A stretch of 36,178 nucleotides of DNA from CAG-791 sp002390025. Lineage in GTDB: Bacteria > Bacillota > Clostridia > Lachnospirales > Lachnospiraceae. The notes below the pieces were generated by a model. That model made no database searches, had not been told where the DNA came from, and saw nothing but the letters and a program-made list of their open reading frames with translations. Numbering within the stretch: the first letter of the stretch is position 1; every line of letters begins with the position of its first letter. The DNA is taken from positions 1-36,178 of the forward strand of contig CAMNLR010000145.1 in the NCBI GenBank assembly GCA_946543465.1, read 5' to 3'. Positions 23,453 to 31,394 of this stretch are shown piece by piece. The translations under genes and the position numbers were made by a program.

Positions 23453-23512
23453 ACTCCCCGCCGGCTGTATGCTGAGACGAAATAGTCCGCATAAGCCCGG
23501 CGGGGAGTTTTT
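23453..23512. terminator. Bidirectional terminator between ABC operon and MATE gene
   Basis: ACTCCCCGCCGG (23453-23464) and CCGGCGGGGAGT (23497-23508) form a perfect 12-bp stem. Five T follow on the plus strand and a run of A precedes on the left, so it can serve both converging genes. Confidence 0.9.
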
Positions 23513-23591
23513 ATGATTCTGAAAACAGTGCGAGGCTTTGATTGCGCCCTTAACAGGAAGTAAGGGGCAGAAAATAGAAAATCTCTTTCTG

Positions 23592-24932
23592 TCAACTGAG
23601 CTGCTCTTTCCGGTTCCAGGGTCCGCGAAGATAGAAGAAAATGGAGATACAGGTCGCCACGCTCCAGCCGACCGGCCATGCGCACCAGATGCCGGTGGCG
23701 CCCAGCTTTGTGCCGGAGAAGAGGATGGCCAGGACCACGCGGAGGATCAGATCGGTAAAGGTAGCAGCCATGAAGCGGCCCATGTAGCTGGCGCCGCGCA
23801 GGATGCCGTCCGCCACCAGCTTTGCGGAGATCACAAAGTAGAAGGGGGATACGATCCGCAGCAACATGAGGCCGGCATGCATGGCATCTGCGGATGGGTC
23901 GCTCATGAAGAAGAGCAGGAGCCATCTGCCGCAGGTGAAATACAGAAGGGCCAGGGGCAGGGACAGGAGCCAGACCATCTTGATGCCTGCCCGGAAGCCC
24001 TCAGGGATGCGCCTGAGCTTTCCGGCACCGATATTCTGCGCGCAGTAGTTTGAAATCCCGTTTCCAAGCGTCGTGAAGGCGGTGATCACCAGGTTGTTGA
24101 GCTTGATGGCGGCGGAGTAACCGGCCATGACCCCGGGACCGAAGCCGTTGATAACACCCTGCAGAATGATATTTCCGACCGAGATGAAGCTCTGCTGCAG
24201 GATGCTGGGGATGGCAATCCGCGCAATCTTGCCGCAGATAGACCAGGAGAAAAGCTTTCGGGGGCCTTTGGCCTCGATGGTCTTCAGCCGCCGCATCACG
24301 ACGGTCAGGGCCAGTACAGCGCTGATTCCCTGGCAGATGAAAGTTGCCCAGGCTACGCCGGCGACGCCCATGTGAAATCCTGCCACGAACCAGATGTCCA
24401 TGGCGATATTGGCGCAGGAGGACACTGCCAGAAAATAGAAGGGAGTCCTGGAATCTCCCATGGCGGAGAAAATGCCTGTGGAAATATTGTAGTAAAAGAC
24501 GAAGGGCAGTCCCCAAACATAAATATCCAGATACAGTTTGGAGTCCGCGAAGACTTCCTGCGGTGTCCGGATCAGTTCCAGGAGGCTGCCGCAGAACAGC
24601 GTTCCGATCAGCATCAGGACCAGGCACAGAGCTCCGCTGGCAATCAGGGCCGTGGAGACGGCGGTCTTCATCTCTTCAAACCGTTTGGCTCCGAAAAATG
24701 TGGATACCACCACTGAGCATCCGATATTGCAGCCAAAGGCGAATGCAATAAAGATCAGAGTGATCTCATAGCTGTTGCCGACCGCGGCCAGGGCATTCTC
24801 GCCCGCAAAGCGGCCCGCCACAAGACTGTCCGCAATATTATATAATTGCTGAAAAATAATGCTTCCGAAGAGAGGCAGACAAAACTGCCAGAGTACGGTT
24901 TCCGGTTTTCCTGTAGTCAAATCCTTATTCAA
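23592..24932 (-). CDS. MATE-family efflux transporter (first)
   Basis: The protein has 446 residues and about twelve membrane helices. The start is TTG, supported by GGAGG at a spacing of 7 and by the family opening MNKDLTTGKPETVLWQFCLPL. MATE motifs include FQQLYNIADSLVAGRFAGEN, AMGDSRTPFYFLAV and LNNLVITAFTTLGNGISNY. It would exchange cationic drugs or metabolites for Na+ or H+. It is one of two MATE genes in the window; the second at 29091 is only distantly similar. The promoter is at 24961-24988 and the leader is short. Confidence 0.95.
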   Translation of the reverse strand: MNKDLTTGKPETVLWQFCLPLFGSIIFQQLYNIADSLVAGRFAGENALAAVGNSYEITLIFIAFAFGCNIGCSVVVSTFFGAKRFEEMKTAVSTALIASGALCLVLMLIGTLFCGSLLELIRTPQEVFADSKLYLDIYVWGLPFVFYYNISTGIFSAMGDSRTPFYFLAVSSCANIAMDIWFVAGFHMGVAGVAWATFICQGISAVLALTVVMRRLKTIEAKGPRKLFSWSICGKIARIAIPSILQQSFISVGNIILQGVINGFGPGVMAGYSAAIKLNNLVITAFTTLGNGISNYCAQNIGAGKLRRIPEGFRAGIKMVWLLSLPLALLYFTCGRWLLLFFMSDPSADAMHAGLMLLRIVSPFYFVISAKLVADGILRGASYMGRFMAATFTDLILRVVLAILFSGTKLGATGIWCAWPVGWSVATCISIFFYLRGPWNRKEQLS

Positions 24933-24960
24933 GCTGATACCTCCGTTTTTTGCCGTAGTA

Positions 24961-24988
24961 ATTATACTTCAACATTTCAAATATGCAA
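24961..24988 (-). promoter_or_regulatory. Candidate promoter of the first MATE gene
   Basis: On the minus strand TTGCAT (24983-24988) and TATAAT (24961-24966) are 16 bp apart, 29 bp before the TTG start. Confidence 0.5.
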
Positions 24989-25016
24989 GAGGCAGAGCCG
25001 TACAGACCGGCTCGAA

Positions 25017-25070
25017 ACTTGAGAGAGAAACCTGAGAGTGATTTGAGAGACTTGAGAGCAACTTGAGACT
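25017..25070. repeat. Degenerate CTTGAGAG repeats in a divergent gap
   Basis: Five short units related to ACTTGAGAG (ACTTGAGAGA, CCTGAGAGTG, ATTTGAGAGA, CTTGAGAGCA, ACTTGAGACT) lie in a row. They sit in the 376-bp gap (24933-25308) between the first MATE gene and the ABCG-like operon. The rest of that gap shows the MATE promoter and no gene. Confidence 0.6.
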
Positions 25071-25308
25071 GAAAATCGCTGTTTTTTCCCGGCTTTTCCG
25101 CGGAAAAACCGGGTTGGAGGCAGAAACTTAAAGAGAACTCCTCGTGAACTCCTGCGCCGCAGGGATGGAGGTTCCCTGGGTTTTGTGGTAAAATTTTCTG
25201 GTGACAGATTGTGATACGCCGCACCTGTACATGCCCTTCTGTGGCACGGGCTGCGGCAGGCAGCAGGTTTCCTGTATGAGCGGATAGAACCCAGAGGAAA
25301 TACTTATT

Positions 25309-26685
25309 ATGACAGAAGTTTTCAGCAGAATGTTCTTTACATGGTTTCTTATGTCTCTGGGACTATGGAAACTGTCGGAAAAGATGAATTGGGAAAAGAG
25401 ATGGATGGCCTGGATTCCGGGACTGCGCTACTATGCATTTGCGGATTCCATGGATATGCGCGCAGAGGGAATGGGCTGCGGCGTACTGGAAATCCTGTAT
25501 TTTCTGATGAGCGTCACACCTTTTGCTTCTGAGGATCCCACCAAGCTTGTCATAGCTGCTCTGATCTCTCTGGCCATAATCATCGCCCTGTACGTATACA
25601 GGATCCGGATCTTTATGAGAATGATCCTTTTGTTTGACCTGAAGAGGCGGTGGCTGATCTGCTGGCTTTTAGCCGAGTGGCTCACTGTGCTTGTCCTGGG
25701 ATTTGGCCGGAAATATCAGCCTCATCCGGAAGTCAGCTTTCAGGCAGGCTGGGAGGCCGGCATGGTGCCCGCGCAGATTACCGGCGTCAGCGACGCCATG
25801 AATGCAACGACGGCATCCCGGAACGGCCTCAGTGTTCTTTTGCGGGAACGGACAGTGAGGGAACTGGGGAAAAAGAAATATCTGCTCAAAGATATTGCCA
25901 TGAACATTCCCAACGGGTCGCTGGTCCTGCTGCTGGGCGGCTCCGGCGCGGGAAAGACGACCTTTATGAACGCCGTCATCGGCTACGAGAAAGCGGACGC
26001 CGATATTTATCTGAACGGCACGAATATATATAAACAATACAGTCAGATGAAATACCGTATCGGCTTTGTCACCCAGACGAACCTGGTCCGCACCCACGAT
26101 ACGGTCTACCGCACGATCAGCGATGCCGCAAAGCTCCGCATGCCGCTGCAGGTAAGTGCGGAGGAGCGGAAAAAGAGAGTGGAAGAGGTCATGGATCTTC
26201 TGGGCCTTACGCCAGTAGCATCGGGCCTGGTTTCCAAGATGTCCGGAGGACAGCTGCGGAGGATCTCCATTGCGATTGAACTTGTCTCGGATCCGGATCT
26301 GTTCGTTCTGGATGAACCGGATTCCGGCCTGGACGGCGTTATCGCCAGAGAACTGTTCGAAAAACTGAAGGAGATTGCAGAGACCGGAAAGATCGTTCTC
26401 GTGATCACCCACACGCCGGATCGCGTCATTGATCTGTTTGACAAAGTGATCGTACTGGCCAAGGATTCCGGAAGAGTCGGACGTCTGGCCTTCTACGGCA
26501 GCCCCGACGAAGCAAAGGAATTCTTCGGACGTGATTCGATGGAGGATATCGTACAGTGTGTCAACCGCAGCGAAGAAGGCGGAGAAGGCCTTGCGGATGA
26601 CTTTATTGAGAAATACGCCAGAAGCAGGATCGGCAGTACTTCTGCCGCTCAGACCGGAGAGGAGGTGAGTTCTGATGAAGACTAA
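25309..26685 (+). CDS. ABCG/White-type ABC ATPase with N-terminal membrane domain
   Basis: The protein has 458 residues. Residues 1-135 form a membrane domain of about four helices, including WMAWIPGLRYYAFAD, which resembles the DUF5684-type module. The ATPase follows: Walker A Gly210-Gly-Ser-Gly-Ala-Gly-Lys216-Thr, signature MSGGQLRR (311-318), Walker B LFVLDEPDSGLDG (331-343) and the switch His in VITHTPDRVID. The GGSGAGKTTFMNAVIG and MSGGQLRRISIAIEL wording is typical of ABCG/White half-transporters. AGAGGAAAT lies about 10 nt before the ATG. The permease gene overlaps its 3' end by 11 bp. Substrate unknown. Confidence 0.92.
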   Translation: MTEVFSRMFFTWFLMSLGLWKLSEKMNWEKRWMAWIPGLRYYAFADSMDMRAEGMGCGVLEILYFLMSVTPFASEDPTKLVIAALISLAIIIALYVYRIRIFMRMILLFDLKRRWLICWLLAEWLTVLVLGFGRKYQPHPEVSFQAGWEAGMVPAQITGVSDAMNATTASRNGLSVLLRERTVRELGKKKYLLKDIAMNIPNGSLVLLLGGSGAGKTTFMNAVIGYEKADADIYLNGTNIYKQYSQMKYRIGFVTQTNLVRTHDTVYRTISDAAKLRMPLQVSAEERKKRVEEVMDLLGLTPVASGLVSKMSGGQLRRISIAIELVSDPDLFVLDEPDSGLDGVIARELFEKLKEIAETGKIVLVITHTPDRVIDLFDKVIVLAKDSGRVGRLAFYGSPDEAKEFFGRDSMEDIVQCVNRSEEGGEGLADDFIEKYARSRIGSTSAAQTGEEVSSDED

Positions 26686-27616
26686 TCTCAGATACAGAGG
26701 CCGGCTTGGACAAATCGGACTTTACCTCGGCAAATTCATGCGGATCTTTGTCTATCAGAATGACTGGAAAGTTCTCCCGATGGCAGCCGTGATCTCGGCA
26801 GTTGTTGTTTTTGTCGTCGGCCAGAATCTGTTCGTGACCCAGGAGGGGACAGCAACAGGAACTTTCGCCCTTGTGTGTATCTGTATCTGGATCGGTTTTT
26901 TCAATTCCATCCAGATCGTATGCCGGGAGAGGGATGTGATCAAACATGAGCACCGTTCCGGATTGCACATGTCCTCTTATCTGGCGGCGCAGATGATTTT
27001 ACAGTTTCTGATCTGCATTGCGCAGACAATAATCATGCTGGTGGTGTGCAGGTACGCAGGTGTGCATTTTCCCGAAAAGGGGATCATCTTCGGCAATGGT
27101 GCCATTGACCTGGGGGTCACGCTTCTGATTATCACTTTTACCTCGGATATGATGGCGCTCATGATATCCTGTCTTGTCCACACTACGACGACAGCCATGA
27201 CCCTGATGCCTTTTCTGCTGATCTTCCAGCTGGTTTTCTCGGGCGCCTATTTTGAACTGCCGAGCGCTGCCATGGGTATTACTTTCTTCACGATCTCGAA
27301 GTGGGGAGTCATCAGCCTGTGTTCGATCGGACAGTACAATTCTCAGCCCATGGTCACTCTCTGGAACACACTTTTTAAATTCCGCAATATTGAGTACATG
27401 GGCCAAAAGCCGCTCCTGCAGATCATTAAGAATATGGAAGAGCAGGGCACTGTGCATGATTTCCTGATGTGGTCCGCTGAATACAACCAGAACGACCTCT
27501 ATACCAGTGACGCCCTGAATGTCTGGATCACCTGGATCGCAATGCTCCTTCTGGCTCTGGTCTTTATCATTATCTCGATCATTTCGCTGGAGAGCATTGA
27601 CAAAGACAAGCGCTGA
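26675..27616 (+). CDS. ABCG/White-type ABC-2 permease
   Basis: The protein has 313 residues and about six membrane helices. CRERDVIKHEHRSGLHMSSY followed by LAAQMILQFL matches the conserved cytoplasmic segment of ABCG-type permeases, where an ER-x-x-x-x-E-x-x-x-G-L motif contacts the ATPase. Its ATG lies 11 bp inside the ATPase gene with GAGGAGG upstream, so the pair is co-translated and most likely forms one transporter. The extended loop at about 215-270 is polar and may lie outside the cell. Exported substrate unknown. Confidence 0.92.
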   Translation: MKTNLRYRGRLGQIGLYLGKFMRIFVYQNDWKVLPMAAVISAVVVFVVGQNLFVTQEGTATGTFALVCICIWIGFFNSIQIVCRERDVIKHEHRSGLHMSSYLAAQMILQFLICIAQTIIMLVVCRYAGVHFPEKGIIFGNGAIDLGVTLLIITFTSDMMALMISCLVHTTTTAMTLMPFLLIFQLVFSGAYFELPSAAMGITFFTISKWGVISLCSIGQYNSQPMVTLWNTLFKFRNIEYMGQKPLLQIIKNMEEQGTVHDFLMWSAEYNQNDLYTSDALNVWITWIAMLLLALVFIIISIISLESIDKDKR

Positions 27617-27660
27617 GGCCCCGGTCTCAGATTGTCCCGCCCCCGGGGGTTACGCCGTAG

Positions 27661-27696
27661 AAAGCGCCCTGATGGACTTGTCATCAGGGCTGCTTT
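27661..27696 (+). terminator. Hairpin after the ABCG-like operon
   Basis: AAAGC plus GCCCTGATG (27661-27674) pairs with CATCAGGGC, a bulged T and GCTTT (27682-27696) around loop GACTTGT. The T run is short. Confidence 0.65.
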
Positions 27697-27731
27697 TGCA
27701 GACGGCATATTTGAAAGGAACAATTATAAAA

Positions 27732-28700
27732 ATGAACACAGAAGGCAATCGTCCCGGATCACTGTTGATGCTCGCTTCTTCGATGCTGATCTTCGGGACG
27801 ATTGGTATTTTCAGACGATATATTCCGCTTCCCTCCGGACTCCTGGCCTTTTCAAGGGGAGCCATCGGCGCTGTTTTCCTGGGCCTTTATTTGAAATGCC
27901 GCGGAGCATGGCGGCAAAAACAGAAAGCCGGATCCGGTGAGGGCAGTGAGGGCGGCGAGTGCGGTGAGGGGGCCGGCAGCCGTGGCGGTCGGAAAAACCT
28001 GCAGCTGCTGCAGCGGAAGGCCCCTGCGGGCACAATGCTTTTGCTGATCCTCTCAGGCGCGCTGATCGGCGTCAACTGGATCCTTTTATTTGAAGCCTAT
28101 AATTATACGACTGTGGCAACAGCGACGCTTTGCTATTATATGGAGCCCACGATCGTGATCCTGCTGTCGCCCCTGTTTTTCGGGGAGCGCCTGACGGCGA
28201 AAAAGCTGATCTGCGCCCTTCTTGCGGTTCTGGGTATGTTTCTTGTATCCGGTGCTGCAGGTCAGGGCTTCCCTCAGGGCAATGCCCTTTTGGGGATCCT
28301 GTACGGCCTGGGAGCAGCTGTCCTGTATGCGGCAGTCGTCATCATGAACAAGTGCATCCGCAATGTCGATCCCTATCTGAAAACGATTCTGCAGCTGGCG
28401 TCAGCCAGTGTGTGCATTACCCCTTATCTGGCTGTGACAGGTCAGTTTTCTCATGTGCAGCTGGACAGATTCTCTCTCCTCATGCTGCTGATCGTGGGTC
28501 TTGTCCACACCGGAATCGCCTACACTCTGTATTTTGGCAGCACGGACGGATTGAAGGCCCAGACCATCGCACTTTTCAGTTACATCGATCCGGTATCTGC
28601 ACTTTTCTTTTCCATGCTTTTTCTGCATGAGCCCATGAGTGCGGCCGGGCTTGCCGGAGCAGCCCTGATTCTCGGGGCGGCCTTTGCGGCGGAGAGATGA
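27732..28700 (+). CDS. EamA/DMT-family transporter
   Basis: The protein has 322 residues and ten predicted membrane helices in two EamA halves. Recognisable segments are FGTIGIFRRYIPLPSGLLAF, LFEAYNYTTVATATLCYYME and LFSYIDPVSALFFSMLFLHE, the last being the typical end of the second half. A Gly/Glu-rich insert at about residues 65-87 (GSGEGSEGGECGEGAGSRGG) extends the first cytoplasmic loop. The ATG at 27732 has AAAGGAAC about 10 nt upstream. The frame is open further back into the previous gene, but that part is non-homologous. It likely exports metabolites or amino acids. A 29-bp piece of its 3' end is duplicated at 28707-28735. Confidence 0.93.
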   Translation: MNTEGNRPGSLLMLASSMLIFGTIGIFRRYIPLPSGLLAFSRGAIGAVFLGLYLKCRGAWRQKQKAGSGEGSEGGECGEGAGSRGGRKNLQLLQRKAPAGTMLLLILSGALIGVNWILLFEAYNYTTVATATLCYYMEPTIVILLSPLFFGERLTAKKLICALLAVLGMFLVSGAAGQGFPQGNALLGILYGLGAAVLYAAVVIMNKCIRNVDPYLKTILQLASASVCITPYLAVTGQFSHVQLDRFSLLMLLIVGLVHTGIAYTLYFGSTDGLKAQTIALFSYIDPVSALFFSMLFLHEPMSAAGLAGAALILGAAFAAER

Positions 28701-28735
28701 AGAAAATCTGCATGAGCCCATGAGTGCGGCCGGGC
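28622..28735. repeat. Duplicated 29-bp segment of the EamA gene end
   Basis: TCTGCATGAGCCCATGAGTG plus CGGCCGGGC occurs at 28622-28650 inside the EamA gene (coding LHEPMSAAG) and again at 28707-28735 just past its stop, where it runs straight into the fibronectin-III remnant. Confidence 0.95.
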
Positions 28736-29070
28736 GCAAATACAGCGCCTGGTCCAATCCGGAGTACATCACTCCTTCTCCGTCAAAGCTGACGGTAAAA
28801 AAGGAGACCTCGTCTTCCGGCACAAGGAAGGCAAAGATCTCCTGGAATATTATCTACGGGTGCAATGGATACAATGTCTTTGTGACCACAAATCCCAACG
28901 GCACCTGGTACTGGAACCAGTCCACGGATACCAGCGCGCTTTTGACATGCGCAAAAGCTCCAGGCTGACACACCGCACTTTTGACATGCGCAAAAGCCTC
29001 CAGGCTGACACAAGGCGCCTCGGATCCGGGCTTCAGATATTGGAATCTGCATGTCACGACTGTGATCTGA
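28736..29070 (+). pseudogene. Remnant of a fibronectin type III domain protein
   Basis: The piece translates as KYSAWSNPEYITP, the typical end of one FnIII domain, followed by SKLTVKKE, KAKISWNIIYGCNGYNVFVT and NPNGTWYWNQSTDTS from the next. The frame then hits a stop at 28966-28968 because a 39/40-bp unit was duplicated with one base lost. If the first unit is removed the frame continues through LTQGASDPGFRYWNLHVTTV to a TGA at 29068-29070. The 5' part of the gene is missing and is replaced by a copy of the EamA gene end. In related bacteria such domains belong to secreted wall-associated enzymes. No ribosome binding site or intact start is present. Confidence 0.7.
28936..29014. repeat. Tandem duplication (39 and 40 bp) in the FnIII remnant
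   Basis: Units 28936-28974 and 28975-29014 differ by G/A at position 3, by one missing C in the first, and at the end. Each contains GCTTTTG...CAAAAGC, a 7-bp hairpin. The missing C creates the premature stop. Confidence 0.9.
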
Positions 29071-29090
29071 TGCAGCAGGCAGTGGTGCGG

Positions 29091-30494
29091 TCATATTGCC
29101 TTCCGGTGTTTTTTCAGATACCTGTGAAAATAAACAGCAAAGGCAAGGTCGGTGACCACCCAGGTGACGGGGAAGCCAAGGAGAACCATGTTGACTGTGT
29201 GATGGAAGGGGACAAGAAAGATGCCCCATGCGGAACGAAGGACACAAACGCCGAAAAAGGTGATGATGGTGGGGATCACCGAATCCCCCATTCCGCGCAG
29301 TGCCGAAAACATGATTTCGACAGGGATATAGAGGATGTAAAAGGGCATCAGAAAGTGCATCATGCGCGCCCCGATCAGGACCACATCCGGGTCTGTGCAG
29401 AAAAGCTGCTGCAGGGGGCGGGCAAAGACGTAGAGGGTCACGATAACGACTCCCAGAATCAGGAACATCATGACGGCGCAGTCCCGGACGCTCTGCATGA
29501 CGCGGTCCCAGCGTCCGGCACCCATGTTCTGGCCGACGAAGGTTGTGACCGCGACGCCGAAGGACCCTACGACCATCCAGAAGATGGCATCGATCTTGCC
29601 GTAGGCCGCATAGGCTGCCACGGTGTCCGTTCCGAAACCGTTGATCACCGCCATCAGGACGACGTTGGCGAAGGTATACATGACCTCGGCAAAGCCCAGG
29701 GGCAGGCCCATCTGCAGGATGCGGCCTGCCATTTCTTTTTGGGTCTGTGTGTGCCCGGATTCCGCTCTGTTCCGTATCGGGGAAGAGCCTGCGAAGATGG
29801 TTTTCCGGAGGAAGAGCAGGGCAAGAACAGCGCTCAGAAGCTGGCAGATCGTGGTTGCTGCCGCGGCGCCGGCTGCTCCCGTCTGAAATCCGGCGACAAA
29901 GAGCAGGTCCAGGGCGATGTTTGCCAGGCAGGTCAGGATCAGAATAATGAGAGGCCTGCGGGAGTCTCCGACCGCGCGCAGGGCGGATGCCCCCATGTTG
30001 TAGATCGCATTGGGAATCAGTCCCAGAGCGACGATCCGAAGGTACCACAGGGACGGACGCAGGACATCTCCGGGCGTCTGCATGGCGGTCAGAATAGGAC
30101 CTGCGAAGGCGAAGCAGATGAAGGCGCCCGTAAACCCGAGGACAGCGGTGATCAGGAGCGATGTCCGGACAGCCTGCCGCATGGAAGCCTGCTTTCCGGC
30201 ACCATAATACTGCGCCGCCAGAACGGCCGCGCCTCCGGAAAATCCTATATAAAACATCATAAAGATACCCAGCACGGATCCCGCGGAGCCGCCGACGGCG
30301 GAGAGTGCTTCTTTTCCTGCGATCCGCCCCACGATCAGAGCATCGACCGTGTTGTAGAGCTGCTGAAAAAAGGAGCTTATGAGCAGGGGGAAAAAGAAGA
30401 GGAGGACCTGTTTCCAGATGACCCCTTCCGTAATGGGATTGACCTCTGCGGAATGATCGGATGAGGATGTATTTTGCGTAAGTTTTTCGGCCAT
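29091..30494 (-). CDS. MATE-family efflux transporter (second)
   Basis: The protein has 467 residues and about twelve membrane helices. It opens MAEKLTQNTSSSDHS, then the family sequence NPITEGVIWKQVLLFFFPLL and SSFFQQLYNTVDALIVGRIA. ALRAVGDSRRPLIILI and FVGQNMGAGRWDRVMQSVR are further motifs. The frame is open back to 30713, but the promoter at 30681-30709 would place the transcript start near 30674, so the ATG at 30494 is preferred. It has no clear ribosome binding site. A leader of about 180 nt with a terminator precedes it. It is likely an Na+- or H+-coupled exporter, substrate unknown. Confidence 0.94.
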   Translation of the reverse strand: MAEKLTQNTSSSDHSAEVNPITEGVIWKQVLLFFFPLLISSFFQQLYNTVDALIVGRIAGKEALSAVGGSAGSVLGIFMMFYIGFSGGAAVLAAQYYGAGKQASMRQAVRTSLLITAVLGFTGAFICFAFAGPILTAMQTPGDVLRPSLWYLRIVALGLIPNAIYNMGASALRAVGDSRRPLIILILTCLANIALDLLFVAGFQTGAAGAAAATTICQLLSAVLALLFLRKTIFAGSSPIRNRAESGHTQTQKEMAGRILQMGLPLGFAEVMYTFANVVLMAVINGFGTDTVAAYAAYGKIDAIFWMVVGSFGVAVTTFVGQNMGAGRWDRVMQSVRDCAVMMFLILGVVIVTLYVFARPLQQLFCTDPDVVLIGARMMHFLMPFYILYIPVEIMFSALRGMGDSVIPTIITFFGVCVLRSAWGIFLVPFHHTVNMVLLGFPVTWVVTDLAFAVYFHRYLKKHRKAI

Positions 30495-30511
30495 GATTAA
30501 ATCGCTTTTTG

Positions 30512-30546
30512 TAAAAAGAAACTGCAGGATCCGGCTGCGGATCCTG
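30512..30546 (-). terminator. Intrinsic terminator in the leader of the second MATE gene
   Basis: On the minus strand CAGGATCC (30539-30546) and GGATCCTG (30525-30532) form a perfect 8-bp stem with loop GCAGCC, then CAG and the U-rich tract TTTCTTTTT. It lies 18 bp before the ATG, so it would stop transcription before the gene unless relieved. Confidence 0.75.
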
Positions 30547-30565
30547 ACAGAGGTGTTTTTGCAGG

Positions 30566-30659
30566 CTGCTGTCCCTGTCCCCAGGGAGGGCGGCAGGCGG
30601 AATAAGCGGAGACGGAGAGCGATGTAACTGCTGTCCCGATCCTGAGGGAGGGCGGACAG
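30566..30659 (-). promoter_or_regulatory. Duplicated structured motif in the MATE leader (candidate RNA switch)
   Basis: On the minus strand two copies of CTGYCCGCCCTCCCT...GGGACAGCAG lie at 30659-30628 and 30596-30566. Each can fold as a hairpin closed by CTGTCC/GGACAG or CTGC/GCAG. They lie between the promoter and the intrinsic terminator. I could not match them to the ykkC, mini-ykkC, yybP or T-box patterns I know. Confidence 0.55.
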
Positions 30660-30680
30660 TGATGCCTTCCGGGTCAGATT

Positions 30681-30709
30681 ATCATATATTCCGCAGAAAG
30701 GCTTGTCAA
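30681..30709 (-). promoter_or_regulatory. Promoter of the second MATE gene
   Basis: On the minus strand a perfect TTGACA (30704-30709) and TATGAT (30681-30686) are 17 bp apart. The predicted transcript start is near 30674, about 180 nt before the ATG. Confidence 0.7.
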
Positions 30710-30734
30710 TCACATAGGTTACGGCTCACGCTCT

Positions 30735-30788
30735 TTCGAGAGGGGTTCGAGAGGGGTTCGAGAGGGTTTCAAGTGGGGTTCAAGTGCG
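30735..30788. repeat. Tandem GGTTCGAGAGG repeats
   Basis: TTCGAGAGGGG occurs twice at 13-bp or shorter spacing, followed by TTCGAGAGGG and the diverged TTTCAAGTGGGGTTCAAGTG. They sit in the gap between the second MATE gene and the YbaK-like gene, with TGTGCTGCAGGAGC repeats just after (30810-30850). Confidence 0.7.
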
Positions 30789-30861
30789 TAAGGATGCACT
30801 ACAGATTATGTGTGCTGCAATGTGCTGCAGGAGCGTGTGCTGCAGGAGCCTGCCTTCAGCC

Positions 30862-30890
30862 TTGTTTTCGGCACATAGGAGTGCTATGCT
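30862..30890 (+). promoter_or_regulatory. Candidate promoter of the YbaK-like gene
   Basis: TTGTTT (30862-30867) and TATGCT (30885-30890) are 17 bp apart, about 43 bp before the start. Confidence 0.45.
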
Positions 30891-30932
30891 CTATTCGAAA
30901 TGTAAATCCGGACAATCTACAGGAGGAAATAA

Positions 30933-31394
30933 ATGTCTTTTGAGAAGGCTGTAAGTTATCTGCGGGAAAAAGGAATGGAAGACAGGGTGATCGTGCCGGA
31001 AGCATCCAGTGCGACGGTAGAACTGGCGGCGCAGGCCATTGGCGTGACGCCCGGAGAGATCGCCAAGACCCTTTCGCTTTTGACAAAGGAGGGGCCGATG
31101 CTGATCATTGCAGAGGGTACCGCCCGCGTGGACAACCGGAAATATAAGGACACCTTCCACCAGAAGGCCAGGATGATCCCGGGCGACCGGGTGGAGGAGC
31201 TTGTCGGGCACGCCCCCGGCGGCGTCTGCCCTTTTGGCATCAAGGCAGGTCTTCCCGTTTACATGGATGAGAGCCTGCGCAAATATGAGATTGTCTACCC
31301 CGCAGCCGGCAATGACCACAGCGCCGTGAAGCTGACGGTTAAGGAACTGGAGGACCTGTCCGGTGCCATGGGCTGGGTGGACGTCTGTAAATAA
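30933..31394 (+). CDS. YbaK/EbsC-type aminoacyl-tRNA deacylase
   Basis: The protein has 153 residues, normal for the family. Typical segments are EIAKTLSLLTKEGPMLII, with the conserved Lys, then RVDNRKYKDTF and the loop GHAPGGVCPFG near residues 90-100. YbaK-type enzymes hydrolyse mischarged aminoacyl-tRNA such as Cys-tRNA-Pro; the exact tRNA here is not determined. AGGAGG lies 8 nt before the ATG. Its last codons (GACGTCTGTAAATAA) are the first unit of a degenerate repeat array continuing past the stop. Confidence 0.93.
   Translation: MSFEKAVSYLREKGMEDRVIVPEASSATVELAAQAIGVTPGEIAKTLSLLTKEGPMLIIAEGTARVDNRKYKDTFHQKARMIPGDRVEELVGHAPGGVCPFGIKAGLPVYMDESLRKYEIVYPAAGNDHSAVKLTVKELEDLSGAMGWVDVCK

Noticed and set aside
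28684..28968. An intact 94-residue gene after the EamA gene
   Set aside because: The start lies in a duplicated EamA fragment without a ribosome binding site, and the end is a frameshift stop; it is a pseudogene remnant.
28860..30464. A 534-codon frame on the plus strand across the second MATE gene
   Set aside because: It is antisense to a clear MATE gene, is His/Asp/Gln-rich without domains, and reflects the third-position GC bias of the real gene.
30495..30680. Known riboswitch classes (ykkC, mini-ykkC, yybP, T-box) in the MATE leader
   Set aside because: The conserved loop and core sequences of those classes that I know are not visible; kept only as an unclassified candidate.
30495..30713. 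Upstream ATG (30713) for the second MATE gene
   Set aside because: It lies upstream of the best promoter's start point, and the extension would translate the structured leader and terminator.
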